This document shows positions 36,724 through 45,683 of a stretch of 64,000 nt of DNA, piece after piece. The notes beneath the pieces are model-generated. The model was not told the DNA's origin. It searched no databases and was given only the letters and a program-made list of their open reading frames with translations. Made by a program: the position numbers and the translations under genes. Numbering within the stretch: the first letter of the stretch is position 1; every line of letters starts with the position of its first letter. Origin of the DNA: Antarctobacter heliothermus (GTDB lineage: Bacteria; Pseudomonadota; Alphaproteobacteria; Rhodobacterales; Rhodobacteraceae). The stretch lies in NCBI RefSeq assembly GCF_002237555.1, contig NZ_CP022540.1, positions 2,981,001 through 3,045,000 of the forward strand. Reading direction: 5' to 3'.

Positions 36724-36802
36724 TTGGTTTTTCTATGACATATCTCTGTGATGCGATCGTTGAGGTCCGATCGGAAAGAGCCGCAATGACCAAGGTGTCG
36801 AC

Positions 36803-37411
36803 ATGAAACGCCTCTCTGAAGTCGCCACCATCCACCCCGAGGCCAGCGTTGTGGATTGCACGCTGGGTGCTTGGACTGAAGTCGGGCGGGGCACGCAAAT
36901 GCGTGAATCCACGATGGGGGATTGGTCCTATATCACCCAAGATTGCAACGTGGTGTGGACGACCATCGGCAAGATGTGTTCGATTGCCAATGCAGCCCGG
37001 ATCAATCCGGGGAACCACCCCACATGGCGCGCCATTCAGCATCATTCGGTCTACCGAGCCGAAGCCTATGGTTTGGGCGAAGACGATACCGAGTTCTTTG
37101 GCTGGCGCAGGGCCGATCATGTGACCATCGGGCATGACGTCTGGATCGGGCACGGTGTCACGGTCACGGCAGGCGTAACCATCGGTGACGGTGCCGTGGT
37201 TGGCGCTGGTGCCGTCGTGACCCGCGATGTGGCACCTTATACTGTTGTTGGCGGCGTCCCGGCCCGGGTCATCAAGCATCGATTTGACGCTGCTCAGTCA
37301 GAGGCGCTTCAGGAAATTGCGATCTGGGACTGGTCGCGCGAAAAATATAGGGCTGCATTGCCGGACATTCGCGATCTGAACATCGATGCCTTCATCGAAA
37401 AATACGCCTGA
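36803..37411 (+). CDS. Phosphonate-metabolism hexapeptide-repeat acetyltransferase
   Basis: 202 residues. Left-handed beta-helix repeats ([51 protein letters not shown]) and the N-terminal [21 protein letters not shown] correspond to the hexapeptide transferase family regularly found in phn operons (TIGR03308-like, chloramphenicol/serine acetyltransferase relatives). Likely O- or N-acetylates an aminoalkylphosphonate or related compound. Last gene of the second transporter unit. Confidence 0.88.
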   Translation: MKRLSEVATIHPEASVVDCTLGAWTEVGRGTQMRESTMGDWSYITQDCNVVWTTIGKMCSIANAARINPGNHPTWRAIQHHSVYRAEAYGLGEDDTEFFGWRRADHVTIGHDVWIGHGVTVTAGVTIGDGAVVGAGAVVTRDVAPYTVVGGVPARVIKHRFDAAQSEALQEIAIWDWSREKYRAALPDIRDLNIDAFIEKYA

Positions 37412-37727
37412 GGCCGGCATTTTCGACTCAATCGGACGGATATGAGGATGTGTCCGCTCCTTGGCGGCATTCGCGCCTTCGCAATGGAAAGTCGTCGTAT
37501 TGGCTCAGGACGAAACACGCGCCCGGATGGGCTGATTGTTCAAGCGGCCATCGGGATGAGGGTTTGTCGACACGCACCGGGGCGTTGAAGGCAAGACGTG
37601 CCCGGTGGATGAGTGCCTAGTATGCCAGGGAGCTGTCTTGGCCGGGCCGTGGATGCCAGCCACCACAGGACAATGCTACTTTCCCATCAAGTGCGGACAG
37701 GGTGGCCCCTGTCCGCATCCGTGTCTG
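37412..37727 (-). other. Intergenic gap with rsgA terminator
   Basis: 316 bases between two convergent genes. A perfect 11-bp hairpin TGCGGACAGGG/CCCTGTCCGCA (37692-37717) lies just after the rsgA stop and is the probable terminator, although its T-run is poor. The rest contains no frame with a ribosome site or motif. No copy of the tRNA-Leu 3' end was found here. Confidence 0.5.
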
Positions 37728-38768
37728 TCAGGCGGTGTCGCCGGGGGTCCGCTTGCGCTTGCTCTTGGACACGGCCTCTTTCACGACCCGGTTGAACGCT
37801 TTGCCGCGCGCGCGCGCTTCGGCCACCGATTCAGAGTTGTGACGATCCTCGCGCAGCAGTTTTCCCCAGCGGGTCAGGCGGTCGGCGTCCAGATCTCCGG
37901 CGGTAATGGCGGCTTGCACGGCGCAGCCCGGTTCGCCTTCATGTGCGCAATTTCGGAAACGGCAGGTCAACGCCAGTTCCTCAATGTCGTCAAAGACCGC
38001 GCTGATGCCGTCGCCCACATCGGCCAACTGCAATTCGCGCATTCCCGGCGTATCGATCAGCCAACCGCCCGCCAGCGTCGGCGCAAGGCTGCGGTTTGTT
38101 GTGGTGTGGCGGCCTCTGGCATCATCCTCGCGGATGCCGCGTGTGGCGGCGTCCCCACCTGTCAACGCATTGCGCAAGGTGGTCTTGCCCACGCCGGATG
38201 AGCCGACAAGCGCGAGCGTTTGACCGTTCTTACACCAAGGCGTCAGGCGGGCGACCTCTTCGGGATCGCGGGCGTTCAGGCTGATCGCGGTAACCAGCGG
38301 CGACAGGCGCTGCGTCTGTCGCAGGTAGGTGTCCGCGTCTTCGGCCATATCGGGTTTGGTCAGCACGATAAGCGGCAGGCAGCCGCCGGAATGCGCCAGA
38401 GCCAGATAGCGTTCCAGCCGCGCCACGTTGAAATCCGCGTTGCAACTGGTGACGATGCCCAGCGTGTCGACGTTTGCTGCGATGCGCTGAATCCTGACGT
38501 CGCGTCCGGCGGCCCGGCGGGTGATGTCGCCGGTCGGGGTCAACCGTCGCACCGCGTGGGTGGCGTCGCTCAGAACCCAATCGCCCACAACATAGGTTCC
38601 AGTGGATTCTGACGGCAACAGGTCAGCCTGACCCGCAAGGGTCACGGCGCGCAGCCGGTCGCGGTGAACCTCGGCGATCCGGGCAGGGGTCAGGCCCGTA
38701 TCCTCTGGCGTCAGTTGTCGTGCAAAATGGTCCGACCATCCAAGGCCGGTCAGTGTTTCATCTGTCAA
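37728..38768 (-). CDS. rsgA: Ribosome small subunit-dependent GTPase A
   Basis: 346 residues. OB-fold N-terminus, then a circularly permuted GTPase domain: LTKPD (G4, about 138-142) comes first, then GSSGVGKTTLRNAL (G1), and IDTPGMREL (G3). C-terminal zinc site CRFRNCAHEGEPGCAV with the Cys/His ligands. Assists late 30S subunit maturation and release of RbfA. Basic tail (KSKRKRTP). Confidence 0.96.
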   Translation of the reverse strand: MTDETLTGLGWSDHFARQLTPEDTGLTPARIAEVHRDRLRAVTLAGQADLLPSESTGTYVVGDWVLSDATHAVRRLTPTGDITRRAAGRDVRIQRIAANVDTLGIVTSCNADFNVARLERYLALAHSGGCLPLIVLTKPDMAEDADTYLRQTQRLSPLVTAISLNARDPEEVARLTPWCKNGQTLALVGSSGVGKTTLRNALTGGDAATRGIREDDARGRHTTTNRSLAPTLAGGWLIDTPGMRELQLADVGDGISAVFDDIEELALTCRFRNCAHEGEPGCAVQAAITAGDLDADRLTRWGKLLREDRHNSESVAEARARGKAFNRVVKEAVSKSKRKRTPGDTA

Positions 38769-39030
38769 TGTGATAAATCCCGTTCAGACATGCAAATGGA
38801 CCCGCTGTCAGCGGCCCGGTGTGCGTGCACGGGCGGCGAGCTGTTGGTCAGCGCGCGGCCCGGAGGGGTGATGCAATCTCCATCTTGTCCTCCGTCCAGT
38901 TGGGTCTGGATCGACATTAGACGCGGCGCGCCTCCGCTGCAAGCGCCGGTGTCAGTCACCGGTATCAAGCGCTGGTATTTCGGGGCCTGCGTTGTTATCT
39001 GCCGCGCAACAGCAAACGCAGGGGTGCGCG

Positions 39031-39828
39031 ATGTCACCGATCAACGTCATGTGCATCAAATGGGGGACGCTGTTTGGTCCCGAATACGTCAACCGGCTGT
39101 ATTCGGGGGTGCGACGGAACCTGTCGCGCCCGGTGCGGTTTCTTTGCATGACCGAGGACAGCGCAGGGTTTCACCCGGACATCGAGGTGTTGGACCTGCC
39201 GGTAGAGCCCTTTGCAGAGCCGATGAACGCAGCCCTTGCGGTGGCCAACCGCCAGGGCGCAATGCGCAAGACTTCGCTATTCCGGCCCGATCTGGTGCCA
39301 GACCTTGAGGGGCCGGTGCTGGGCTTTGATCTGGACGTGGTGATCACCGGGTCGCTGGACGAGATCCACGACCTTGCGCCCGGCACGGTGGCGATGCGCC
39401 ACGACTGGACCGAAAAGCGCAAGGGGCGGCCAACTGGGCATGGATCGGTGTTCCGCTTTGATCCGGCGCTTCATGGGTTTCTCTACGAGGATCTGGCTGC
39501 CAACCCCTATGCAGAGGTCGAAGAGGCGCGCGGGTCAGAGCAGCGCTATACCTCGCACAAGGCGATGGGGCGGGATGTTTTTACCTATATTCCAGACCCT
39601 TGGGTCGTCTCGTTCAAGTATGATTGCAACCCGTTCCCGGGTAACTATTTGCGCGCGCCGCGCTTGCCCGCAGATGCCCGGGTTGTCTGTTTTCACGGGC
39701 ATCCCAAGATGCCAGAGGCCATCGCCGGTTATAGTGGGTCGGTGATCCGCCATGCTAAGCCTTGCGATTGGCTGCAGGATCACTGGGTCACGCGGGCACG
39801 CGCCGATCTGGGCAGCGACTGGGCCTGA
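39031..39828 (+). CDS. Putative glycosyltransferase (DUF-type, DxD-containing)
   Basis: 265 residues from ATG 39031; MCIKWG at 39049 is an alternative. The opening INVMCIKWGTLFGPEYVNRLYSG, RPVRFLCMTEDSAG, GFDLDVVITGSLDEI (DxD-like metal site) and VVCFHGHPKMPEA resemble small glycosyltransferase-A fold proteins of roseobacters that transfer a sugar to cell-surface glycans. No signal peptide. Acceptor unknown. Preceded by 262 bases without a recognisable gene. Confidence 0.7.
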   Translation: MSPINVMCIKWGTLFGPEYVNRLYSGVRRNLSRPVRFLCMTEDSAGFHPDIEVLDLPVEPFAEPMNAALAVANRQGAMRKTSLFRPDLVPDLEGPVLGFDLDVVITGSLDEIHDLAPGTVAMRHDWTEKRKGRPTGHGSVFRFDPALHGFLYEDLAANPYAEVEEARGSEQRYTSHKAMGRDVFTYIPDPWVVSFKYDCNPFPGNYLRAPRLPADARVVCFHGHPKMPEAIAGYSGSVIRHAKPCDWLQDHWVTRARADLGSDWA

Positions 39829-40038
39829 AGGACGGGTACGGCGCTCTTTCGGCTATGCCGAAAATCGCCCCGCCCACCGTCCCCGGCCGCTGGCCCCGTG
39901 GCAGAGGACGCGGGCTTGGTCCGCGAAATCCCGCTTTGACCGGCTGACAGGCGGCGATCACGCGGCCCGCTGCACTTGCCCCCATGTGTCAAGGCGCGGT
40001 AAGAGCGAAGGAAAGAGCGAACCGAAAAGGGCAGGCGC

Positions 40039-41301
40039 ATGACACGTCGCGTAGTTGTCACCGGGCTGGGGCTGGTCACGCCACTGGCCTCCGGAGTGGA
40101 AGAAACATGGTCGCGGTTGCTGGACGGACAGTCCGGCGCGGGCACGATCACCAAGTTCGACGCCAGCCATCTGGCCACGACCTATGCCTGTGAAGTGCCC
40201 TATGGCGACGGCACTGACGGCACCTTTAATGCCGATGACTACATGGACAAGAAAGAACAGCGCAAGGTGGATGAGTTCATCCGCTTTGGCATCGCGGCCG
40301 CCGAACAGGCGGTCCAGGATGCAGGCTGGACGCCTGAGGACGAAGAGGACCGCCTGCGCACCGGCGTCATGATCGGGTCGGGTATCGGTGGTCTGAATTC
40401 CATCGCGGAAACCGCGCTGTTGATCCGTGACAAGGGTCCGCGCCGCGTGTCGCCGTTCTTTATCCCCGGCGCGCTGATCAACTTGATTTCCGGCAATGTG
40501 TCGATCCGCTACGGCTTCAAGGGGCCGAACCACGCGGTTGTGACCGCGTGTTCCACCGGCGCGCATGCCATCGGCGATGCGGCGCGACTGATCAAATACG
40601 GCGACGCCGACGTGATGATTGCGGGCGGTGCAGAGGCGGCCATTTCAGAGATCGGCATCGCCGGGTTCAACGCCTGCAAGGCGCTGTCGACCAAACGCGG
40701 CGATGATCCGCAAAAGGCCAGCCGTCCCTATGATGCTGACCGCGACGGATTTGTCATGGGCGAAGGCGCGGGCGTCGTGGTGCTGGAAGAATACGAACAC
40801 GCCAAGGCGCGCGGTGCTAGGATCTACGCCGAGGTTTGCGGCTACGGGTTGTCGGGCGACGCCTATCATATCACCGCGCCCTCGTCAGACGGGGACGGCG
40901 GCGAGCGGTCGATGCGGGCCGCGCTCAAGGATGCGGGCCTGACGCCGGATGCGCTGGACTATATCAACGCGCATGGCACCTCGACCATGGCGGACACCAT
41001 CGAACTGGGCGCGGTAGAGCGTATGTTGGGCGATGCGGTGTCCAAGGCCACCATGTCCTCGACCAAATCGGCGACCGGGCATCTGCTGGGCGCGGCGGGC
41101 GCGATCGAGGCGATCTTTTCGATCCTCGCAATCCGCGATCAAGTGGCCCCGCCGACCATCAATCTGGACAATCCGGCGGTCGAAACACCCATCGACCTTG
41201 CGCCCAACGCCAAACGCGAACGCGAGATCACCTATGCTTTGTCGAACTCTTTCGGCTTTGGCGGTACCAACGCCAGCGTGATCTTCGGCAAACCGGAGTA
41301 A
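40039..41301 (+). CDS. fabF: Beta-ketoacyl-ACP synthase II
   Basis: 420 residues. Condenses malonyl-ACP with acyl-ACP in fatty acid elongation. Start MTRRVVVTGLGLVTPL; active-site Cys in VVTACSTGAHAIGDA; catalytic His in INAHGTST and SATGHLLGAAG; C-terminal SFGFGGTNASVIF. Six bases precede mltG, the common alphaproteobacterial fabF-mltG pair; acpP is not in the window. Confidence 0.97.
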   Translation: MTRRVVVTGLGLVTPLASGVEETWSRLLDGQSGAGTITKFDASHLATTYACEVPYGDGTDGTFNADDYMDKKEQRKVDEFIRFGIAAAEQAVQDAGWTPEDEEDRLRTGVMIGSGIGGLNSIAETALLIRDKGPRRVSPFFIPGALINLISGNVSIRYGFKGPNHAVVTACSTGAHAIGDAARLIKYGDADVMIAGGAEAAISEIGIAGFNACKALSTKRGDDPQKASRPYDADRDGFVMGEGAGVVVLEEYEHAKARGARIYAEVCGYGLSGDAYHITAPSSDGDGGERSMRAALKDAGLTPDALDYINAHGTSTMADTIELGAVERMLGDAVSKATMSSTKSATGHLLGAAGAIEAIFSILAIRDQVAPPTINLDNPAVETPIDLAPNAKREREITYALSNSFGFGGTNASVIFGKPE

Positions 41302-41307
41302 ATCCAC

Positions 41308-42465
41308 ATGTGGCGCAGTATCGCCTCGAACGCGCTGACCTTTCTGGTTGTCGCGCTGTTCCTTTTCGGCGGCGTCCTGATCTGGGGCCAGTCCGAGTAT
41401 TCGGCCGAAGGGCCGCTTGACGCGCCGATCTGCCTTGAGGTGCCGCGCGGCACCAATATGCGCGCGGTGTCGGAAGACCTGTCAGAGCAGGGCGCGGTGT
41501 CTAGTGCGATGATCTTTCGCCTAGGCGCGGATTACACCGATAGGGCGCAAGAGTTGAAAGCGGGCAGCTATCTGGTGCCGGAACACGCCTCGATGACCGA
41601 GATCACCGATATCGTCACGCGTGGCGGGGCCTCGACCTGTGGGACAGAGGTGGTGTACCGGATCGGGGTCACGCGCGCCACGGTGCAGGTGCGTGAGATC
41701 GACCCGGCGACGGGCCGCTATGAGGAACGCGCCAGCTTTGACCCCGGTGAGGGGGATATCCCCGAGGTGTACACCCGCGTCAAGCAAGCGGGCGACACGC
41801 GCTACCGCGTGGCTCTGGCCGAGGGTGTGACCAGCTGGCAGGTGGTCGAGGAGTTGAAACAGATCGACGTTCTGGAGGGCGCGGTGGACGTGCCGCCAGA
41901 AGGCAGTCTGGCCCCCGACAGTTATGAGATCGGGCAAGGCGACAGCCGCGCCGATGTCATCGCACGGATGCAGCAGGCGCAGGAGGTGATCCTTGCTCAG
42001 GCGTGGTCAAACCGCGCATCTGGCCTGCCATTGGAAAGCCCGGAAGAGGCGCTGATCCTTGCCTCGATCATCGAAAAGGAAACCGGTGGTCCGCAAGAGC
42101 GGCGCGAGGTGGCCAGCGTCTTTGTGAACCGTCTGGAAAAGGGCATGCGCCTGCAAACCGACCCGACGGTGATTTATGGCGTGACTGAAGGGCAGGGCGT
42201 GTTGGGTCGGGGACTACGGCAGTCCGAACTGCGTAGGGAAACGCCGTGGAACACCTATGTGATCAACGGGTTGCCGCCGACACCCATCGCCAACCCCGGC
42301 CGCGCCAGTATTGAGGCAGCGCTGGACCCGGCGAACACGGACTACATCTATTTCGTGGCCAAGACGCTGAACCCTGCGGATGGGCATAACTTTGCCGTCA
42401 CGCTGGATGAGCATAACCGTAACGTGGCAGCGTATCGCGCGCTGGAGGCGGCGCGCGACCAGTAG
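41308..42465 (+). CDS. mltG: Endolytic murein transglycosylase
   Basis: 385 residues, one N-terminal membrane helix (residues about 9-27), LysM-like region, then YceG catalytic domain with LILASIIEKETGGPQERREVASVFVNRL (the catalytic Glu is in EKE), LQTDPTVIYG, and TPWNTYVINGLPPTPIANPG. Cleaves nascent peptidoglycan strands in the periplasm, setting glycan chain length. Downstream of fabF, probably co-transcribed. Confidence 0.95.
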   Translation: MWRSIASNALTFLVVALFLFGGVLIWGQSEYSAEGPLDAPICLEVPRGTNMRAVSEDLSEQGAVSSAMIFRLGADYTDRAQELKAGSYLVPEHASMTEITDIVTRGGASTCGTEVVYRIGVTRATVQVREIDPATGRYEERASFDPGEGDIPEVYTRVKQAGDTRYRVALAEGVTSWQVVEELKQIDVLEGAVDVPPEGSLAPDSYEIGQGDSRADVIARMQQAQEVILAQAWSNRASGLPLESPEEALILASIIEKETGGPQERREVASVFVNRLEKGMRLQTDPTVIYGVTEGQGVLGRGLRQSELRRETPWNTYVINGLPPTPIANPGRASIEAALDPANTDYIYFVAKTLNPADGHNFAVTLDEHNRNVAAYRALEAARDQ

Positions 42466-42496
42466 CGGCCCGCGTGCCGTGGGCGTGATCCGGCGG

Positions 42497-42516
42497 AGCG
42501 CGCTGACGCGCGCGCT
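42497..42516 (+). terminator. Possible terminator after mltG
   Basis: Stem AGCGCGC/GCGCGCT with a 6-base loop followed by GATTTATCC, about 30 bases after the mltG stop. Short stem and weak T-run. Confidence 0.35.
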
Positions 42517-42638
42517 GATTTATCCGTCCGGCGGCCTGCGGCCTTTGGTCGGGCGATTGGCGGGCCGTTTCGGCGAGGTATTACGCTTCAAGGCTCACCA
42601 GCAAACAGACACTCCGGGAAGGGGCGCGCGCGTTTAGG

Positions 42639-42983
42639 TTAGTGGCCCGAGACAGCGCGCTGCGCTTTCTTGGTGAGGTTGGAAAGGACGATCTGGTAGG
42701 AGGTTTCGATCCGGTCACGCAGTTCCTCTGGGGGGATGGCGTTCCAATCCACCTGCACCCATGAGCGGTGGAAATAGGGCGCGCGGGCGGCGCGCTGCAT
42801 GTCGATCAGCAGTTGGGCATCTGCGATCGACGGGGTTTTGACCGAAACGCCGCCGCCCATGCTGCCGATGCAGGCGAACATCTTGCCGCCCACCTTCCAC
42901 GCGTCATGGCCGCCGCCCCATGGGTCGGACCAGTCTGCGCCGGGCAAGCTCCGGCAAATGTCGTTGACGATGTCCCGGCTCAT
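42639..42983 (-). CDS. MmcQ/YjbR family protein
   Basis: 114 residues. Pattern WGGGHDAWKVGGKMFACIG, VSVKTPS, and RSWVQVDWNAIPPEELRDRIETSYQIV is that of the MmcQ/YjbR (DUF1801-like CyaY-fold) family, a small DNA-binding-like double-wing domain of unknown role. Co-directional with soxR upstream (24-base gap), so it may be part of the same transcript. Confidence 0.88.
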   Translation of the reverse strand: MSRDIVNDICRSLPGADWSDPWGGGHDAWKVGGKMFACIGSMGGGVSVKTPSIADAQLLIDMQRAARAPYFHRSWVQVDWNAIPPEELRDRIETSYQIVLSNLTKKAQRAVSGH

Positions 42984-43007
42984 ACAGAGAGCATGGCCTG
43001 CACGCGG

Positions 43008-43463
43008 CTATTCGTCCAGCGGCCGATCCCCCATCAGGTAGCGTGGGCCAGCCCCTGCGCGGGCGGCGCGGTCCTCTGGGTTGTAAAGCTGGCAGCTTTG
43101 CAAGGATAGGCAACCGCAGCCGATGCAACTGGCCAGCCGCTCTCGCAGAGCGGTCATGCGGTCGATGCGCGCATCCAGCACCTGCCCGAAGCGGCGCGAG
43201 ATCCGGGTCCAGTCCGCCTTGGTCGGTGCGCGGTCCAGCGGCAGGGTCGACAGTTCGGTCCGGATTTCAGCAAGAGTAAATCCAAGTTGCTGCGCGATCA
43301 TCACAAACGACAGCCGCCGGACATCGGCCCGTTGATAACGCCGCTGCCCGCCTTCGTTGCGGTCGGGAAAGACCAATGATTCGGATTCGTAGTGGCGGAT
43401 GGCGGAGGGGGCCAGCCCGGTGCGTGCCGAGATATCCCCGATCGTCAGACCATGTTTTTTCAT
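43008..43463 (-). CDS. soxR: Redox-sensitive transcriptional activator SoxR
   Basis: 151 residues. MerR-type helix-turn-helix (LTIGDISARTGLAPSAIRHYE), dimer helix, and the [2Fe-2S] motif CIGCGCLSLQSC (C-x2-C-x-C-x5-C) that defines SoxR. Senses redox-cycling compounds through oxidation of the cluster. Divergent from the VOC-family gene, with a sox-box-like palindrome in the 93-bp gap. In non-enterics SoxR directly controls such neighbours instead of soxS. Confidence 0.95.
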   Translation of the reverse strand: MKKHGLTIGDISARTGLAPSAIRHYESESLVFPDRNEGGQRRYQRADVRRLSFVMIAQQLGFTLAEIRTELSTLPLDRAPTKADWTRISRRFGQVLDARIDRMTALRERLASCIGCGCLSLQSCQLYNPEDRAARAGAGPRYLMGDRPLDE

Positions 43464-43495
43464 CCCTCTGATAATCCGTAATTTATTGTCATTGA

Positions 43496-43513
43496 CCTAA
43501 AGTATACTTGAAG
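43496..43513. promoter_or_regulatory. SoxR operator (sox box)
   Basis: CCTAAAGTATACTTGAAG matches the SoxR consensus CCTCAAGT-TA-ACTTGAGG at most positions and lies directly after a TTGACC -35 element in the soxR/VOC gap, the MerR-family layout for activation of the rightward gene. Confidence 0.75.
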
Positions 43514-43556
43514 TGTGATCCTGTCGCCATCTTCAACAAGAACAAGAGGTGCAGCA

Positions 43557-43934
43557 ATGGCACGATTGGAACACGTCAACATCACCGTCCCAGACGCCAA
43601 GGCGACGGCGGCGTTCCTGACCCGGCTTCTGGGCTGGCAGATCCGTTGGGAGGGAGACTCTCTCAATGGCGGGTATTCTGTGCATGTGGGAGAGGCGGAC
43701 AGCTATCTGGCGCTGTATTCGCCGAAGACGATAGTGGCCCCTGCCGGACCGCGCTACGTCAACAGTGCCGGGTTGAATCATATCGGCATCGTGGTGAACG
43801 ATCTGGACGCGGTAGAGGCGCGGGTGCGTGATCTGGGGTATGAGACCCACAACCATGCGGACTATGAGCCGGGCCGCCGGTTTTATTTCGACGGGCCGGA
43901 TGCGGTGGAATATGAGATGGTCTGCTACGACTGA
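43557..43934 (+). CDS. VOC (glyoxalase/bleomycin-resistance) family protein, likely SoxR-regulated
   Basis: 125 residues from ATG 43557 (GAGG upstream). Two beta-alpha-beta-beta-beta units: LEHVNITVPDAKATAAFLTRLLGW and LNHIGIVVNDLDAVEARVRDLGY, the second with H and the final E in AVEYEMVCYD as metal-type ligands (H, H, E pattern). Probably modifies or binds a redox-active small molecule, given its divergent SoxR and sox box. Substrate unknown. Confidence 0.85.
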   Translation: MARLEHVNITVPDAKATAAFLTRLLGWQIRWEGDSLNGGYSVHVGEADSYLALYSPKTIVAPAGPRYVNSAGLNHIGIVVNDLDAVEARVRDLGYETHNHADYEPGRRFYFDGPDAVEYEMVCYD

Positions 43935-44137
43935 TCCCAATGGTGGCCGAGAGGCGGGGCTTGGCGTCCTGCCTCTGGTCTGCTATCACCGCGCCATGAC
44001 GACCGCCGCACACACACCCTGCTGTATTATCTGCTGACATCGGTCGGGTTTCCCCCGGCCAACGGCGGGACGGTCCTCTATTCCAATCCATCATGAGAGT
44101 TGCTAGGCCCGCCGCAACATTTGCGAAGGACGAGGCT

Positions 44138-45592
44138 ATGGACATTCGCTTTACCAATTCCCGGACCCGGAAGAAGGAAATCTTCCGGCCGATCGACCGG
44201 ACGAACGTGCGGATGTATCTCTGCGGCCCAACGGTCTATGACCGCGCCCATCTGGGTAACGCGCGGCCCGTGCTGGTGTTCGACGTTCTCTACCGCTTGC
44301 TGCGTCACGTCTACGGTGCCGATCACGTCACCTATGTGCGCAACTTCACCGACGTGGACGACAAGATCAACGCCACCGCGCTGAAACGTAAAGAGGCGGG
44401 GGCGGCCGGGTCTTTGGAGGATTTGGTACGCGAACGGTCGGATGAGACGATTGGTTGGTATCACGCCGACATGGACGCCTTGGGCGCGTTGCGACCGGAT
44501 CACGAACCGCGCGCCACCGGTTATATCGGTGAGATGGTCGCCATGATCGAGACCCTGATCGCGCTCGGCCACGCCTATGCGGCGGAGGGCCATGTGCTGT
44601 TCTCGGTCGAGAGTTACGCAGGCTATGGCGCGCTGTCTGGCCGGTCGGTCGAGGACATGATCGCCGGTGCCCGGGTCGAGGTAGCACCTTACAAGAAAAA
44701 TCCGATGGACTTTGTCTTGTGGAAGCCGTCTACGGACGACTTGCCGGGATGGGAGTCTCCCTGGGGGCGTGGACGACCGGGGTGGCATATCGAATGCTCT
44801 GCGATGAGCCACGCGCTGTTGGGTGAGAGTTTTGACATTCACGGCGGCGGCAATGACCTGACCTTTCCGCACCATGAGAATGAGATCGCCCAGTCGAAAT
44901 GCGCGCACCCTGAGGGGGATTTCGCGCGCGTCTGGCTGCACAACGAAATGCTGCAGGTCGAGGGCAAGAAGATGTCCAAGTCTTTGGGCAACTTCTTTAC
45001 GGTGCGGGATTTGCTTGATCAGGGCATTCCTGGAGAGGTGATCCGGTTTGTGATGTTGTCGACGCATTACCGCAAACCGATGGACTGGACGGCGGAGAAG
45101 GCGCGTGAGGCTGAAGCCATACTGCGCAAGTGGCGCGGCCTTGCTGTCGGTGCGCGTGCGACCAATGACGTTAGCCCTGATGTTCTGGCAGCTTTGAAGG
45201 ATGACTTGAATACCCCGAAAGCAATAGCAGAACTGCATAGCCTTGCAGACAAGCTCAATCGGACTCAGCGTTCAGAGGTTCCTCAAGGCGATGTCGATCA
45301 GTTTACTGCTTCTGCAGGCCTGCTTGGGCTTCTAGAAGACAACTCAACGATGGGATCTTGGATTTTTGGTGGTGCTGTCGACAAAGCGGCGGTCTCACTA
45401 TTGTTAGAGAGTTTTGAAAGTAAGCTGTTCCAGGCTCGATCAGAGGCCATGAAGACCAAGGATTTCTCCGAGGTCGACAAGTTGAAAGCCGCGCTGATCG
45501 CAACAGGGGTCGAGGTGCGCATGTCCAAGGCGGGCGTGGAACTGGTGCCGGGCGCAGGGTTTGATGCGGCCAAGTTGGAGTCATTGGAATGA
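44138..45592 (+). CDS. cysS: Cysteinyl-tRNA synthetase
   Basis: 484 residues from ATG 44138 (AAGGACGAGG upstream). Class Ia motifs: HLGN in place of HIGH (residues 41-44 area), KMSKSLGNF for KMSKS, and the zinc ligands in [17 protein letters not shown] and HHENEIAQS. Attaches Cys to tRNA-Cys. The anticodon-binding C-terminal part (nucleotides about 45165-45460) is clearly less GC-rich and uses TTA, CTT and other rare codons absent elsewhere in the gene, suggesting a recombined or compositionally odd segment. Confidence 0.96.
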   Translation: MDIRFTNSRTRKKEIFRPIDRTNVRMYLCGPTVYDRAHLGNARPVLVFDVLYRLLRHVYGADHVTYVRNFTDVDDKINATALKRKEAGAAGSLEDLVRERSDETIGWYHADMDALGALRPDHEPRATGYIGEMVAMIETLIALGHAYAAEGHVLFSVESYAGYGALSGRSVEDMIAGARVEVAPYKKNPMDFVLWKPSTDDLPGWESPWGRGRPGWHIECSAMSHALLGESFDIHGGGNDLTFPHHENEIAQSKCAHPEGDFARVWLHNEMLQVEGKKMSKSLGNFFTVRDLLDQGIPGEVIRFVMLSTHYRKPMDWTAEKAREAEAILRKWRGLAVGARATNDVSPDVLAALKDDLNTPKAIAELHSLADKLNRTQRSEVPQGDVDQFTASAGLLGLLEDNSTMGSWIFGGAVDKAAVSLLLESFESKLFQARSEAMKTKDFSEVDKLKAALIATGVEVRMSKAGVELVPGAGFDAAKLESLE

Positions 45593-45620
45593 GCGGTTCG
45601 GTCGCGGCAATGGACGGGTG

Positions 45621-45669
45621 CGAGGGGCCAGCCCCTCGCGCTCCCCGGGATGTTTTTGGACAAAAGAAG
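45621..45669 (+). repeat. Dispersed intergenic hairpin repeat, copy B
   Basis: CGAGGGGC/GCCCCTCG hairpin (45621-45638) followed by CCCCGGGATGTTTTTGG and ACAAAAGAAG, between cysS and cimA. Same layout as copies at 9111 and 50146. Confidence 0.65.
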
Positions 45670-45683
45670 GCAGGGGCGTGGTG

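Noticed and set aside
37412..37727. Second attachment site (tRNA-Leu 3' end copy) closing a phosphonate island
   Set aside because: No matching sequence found by eye on either strand.
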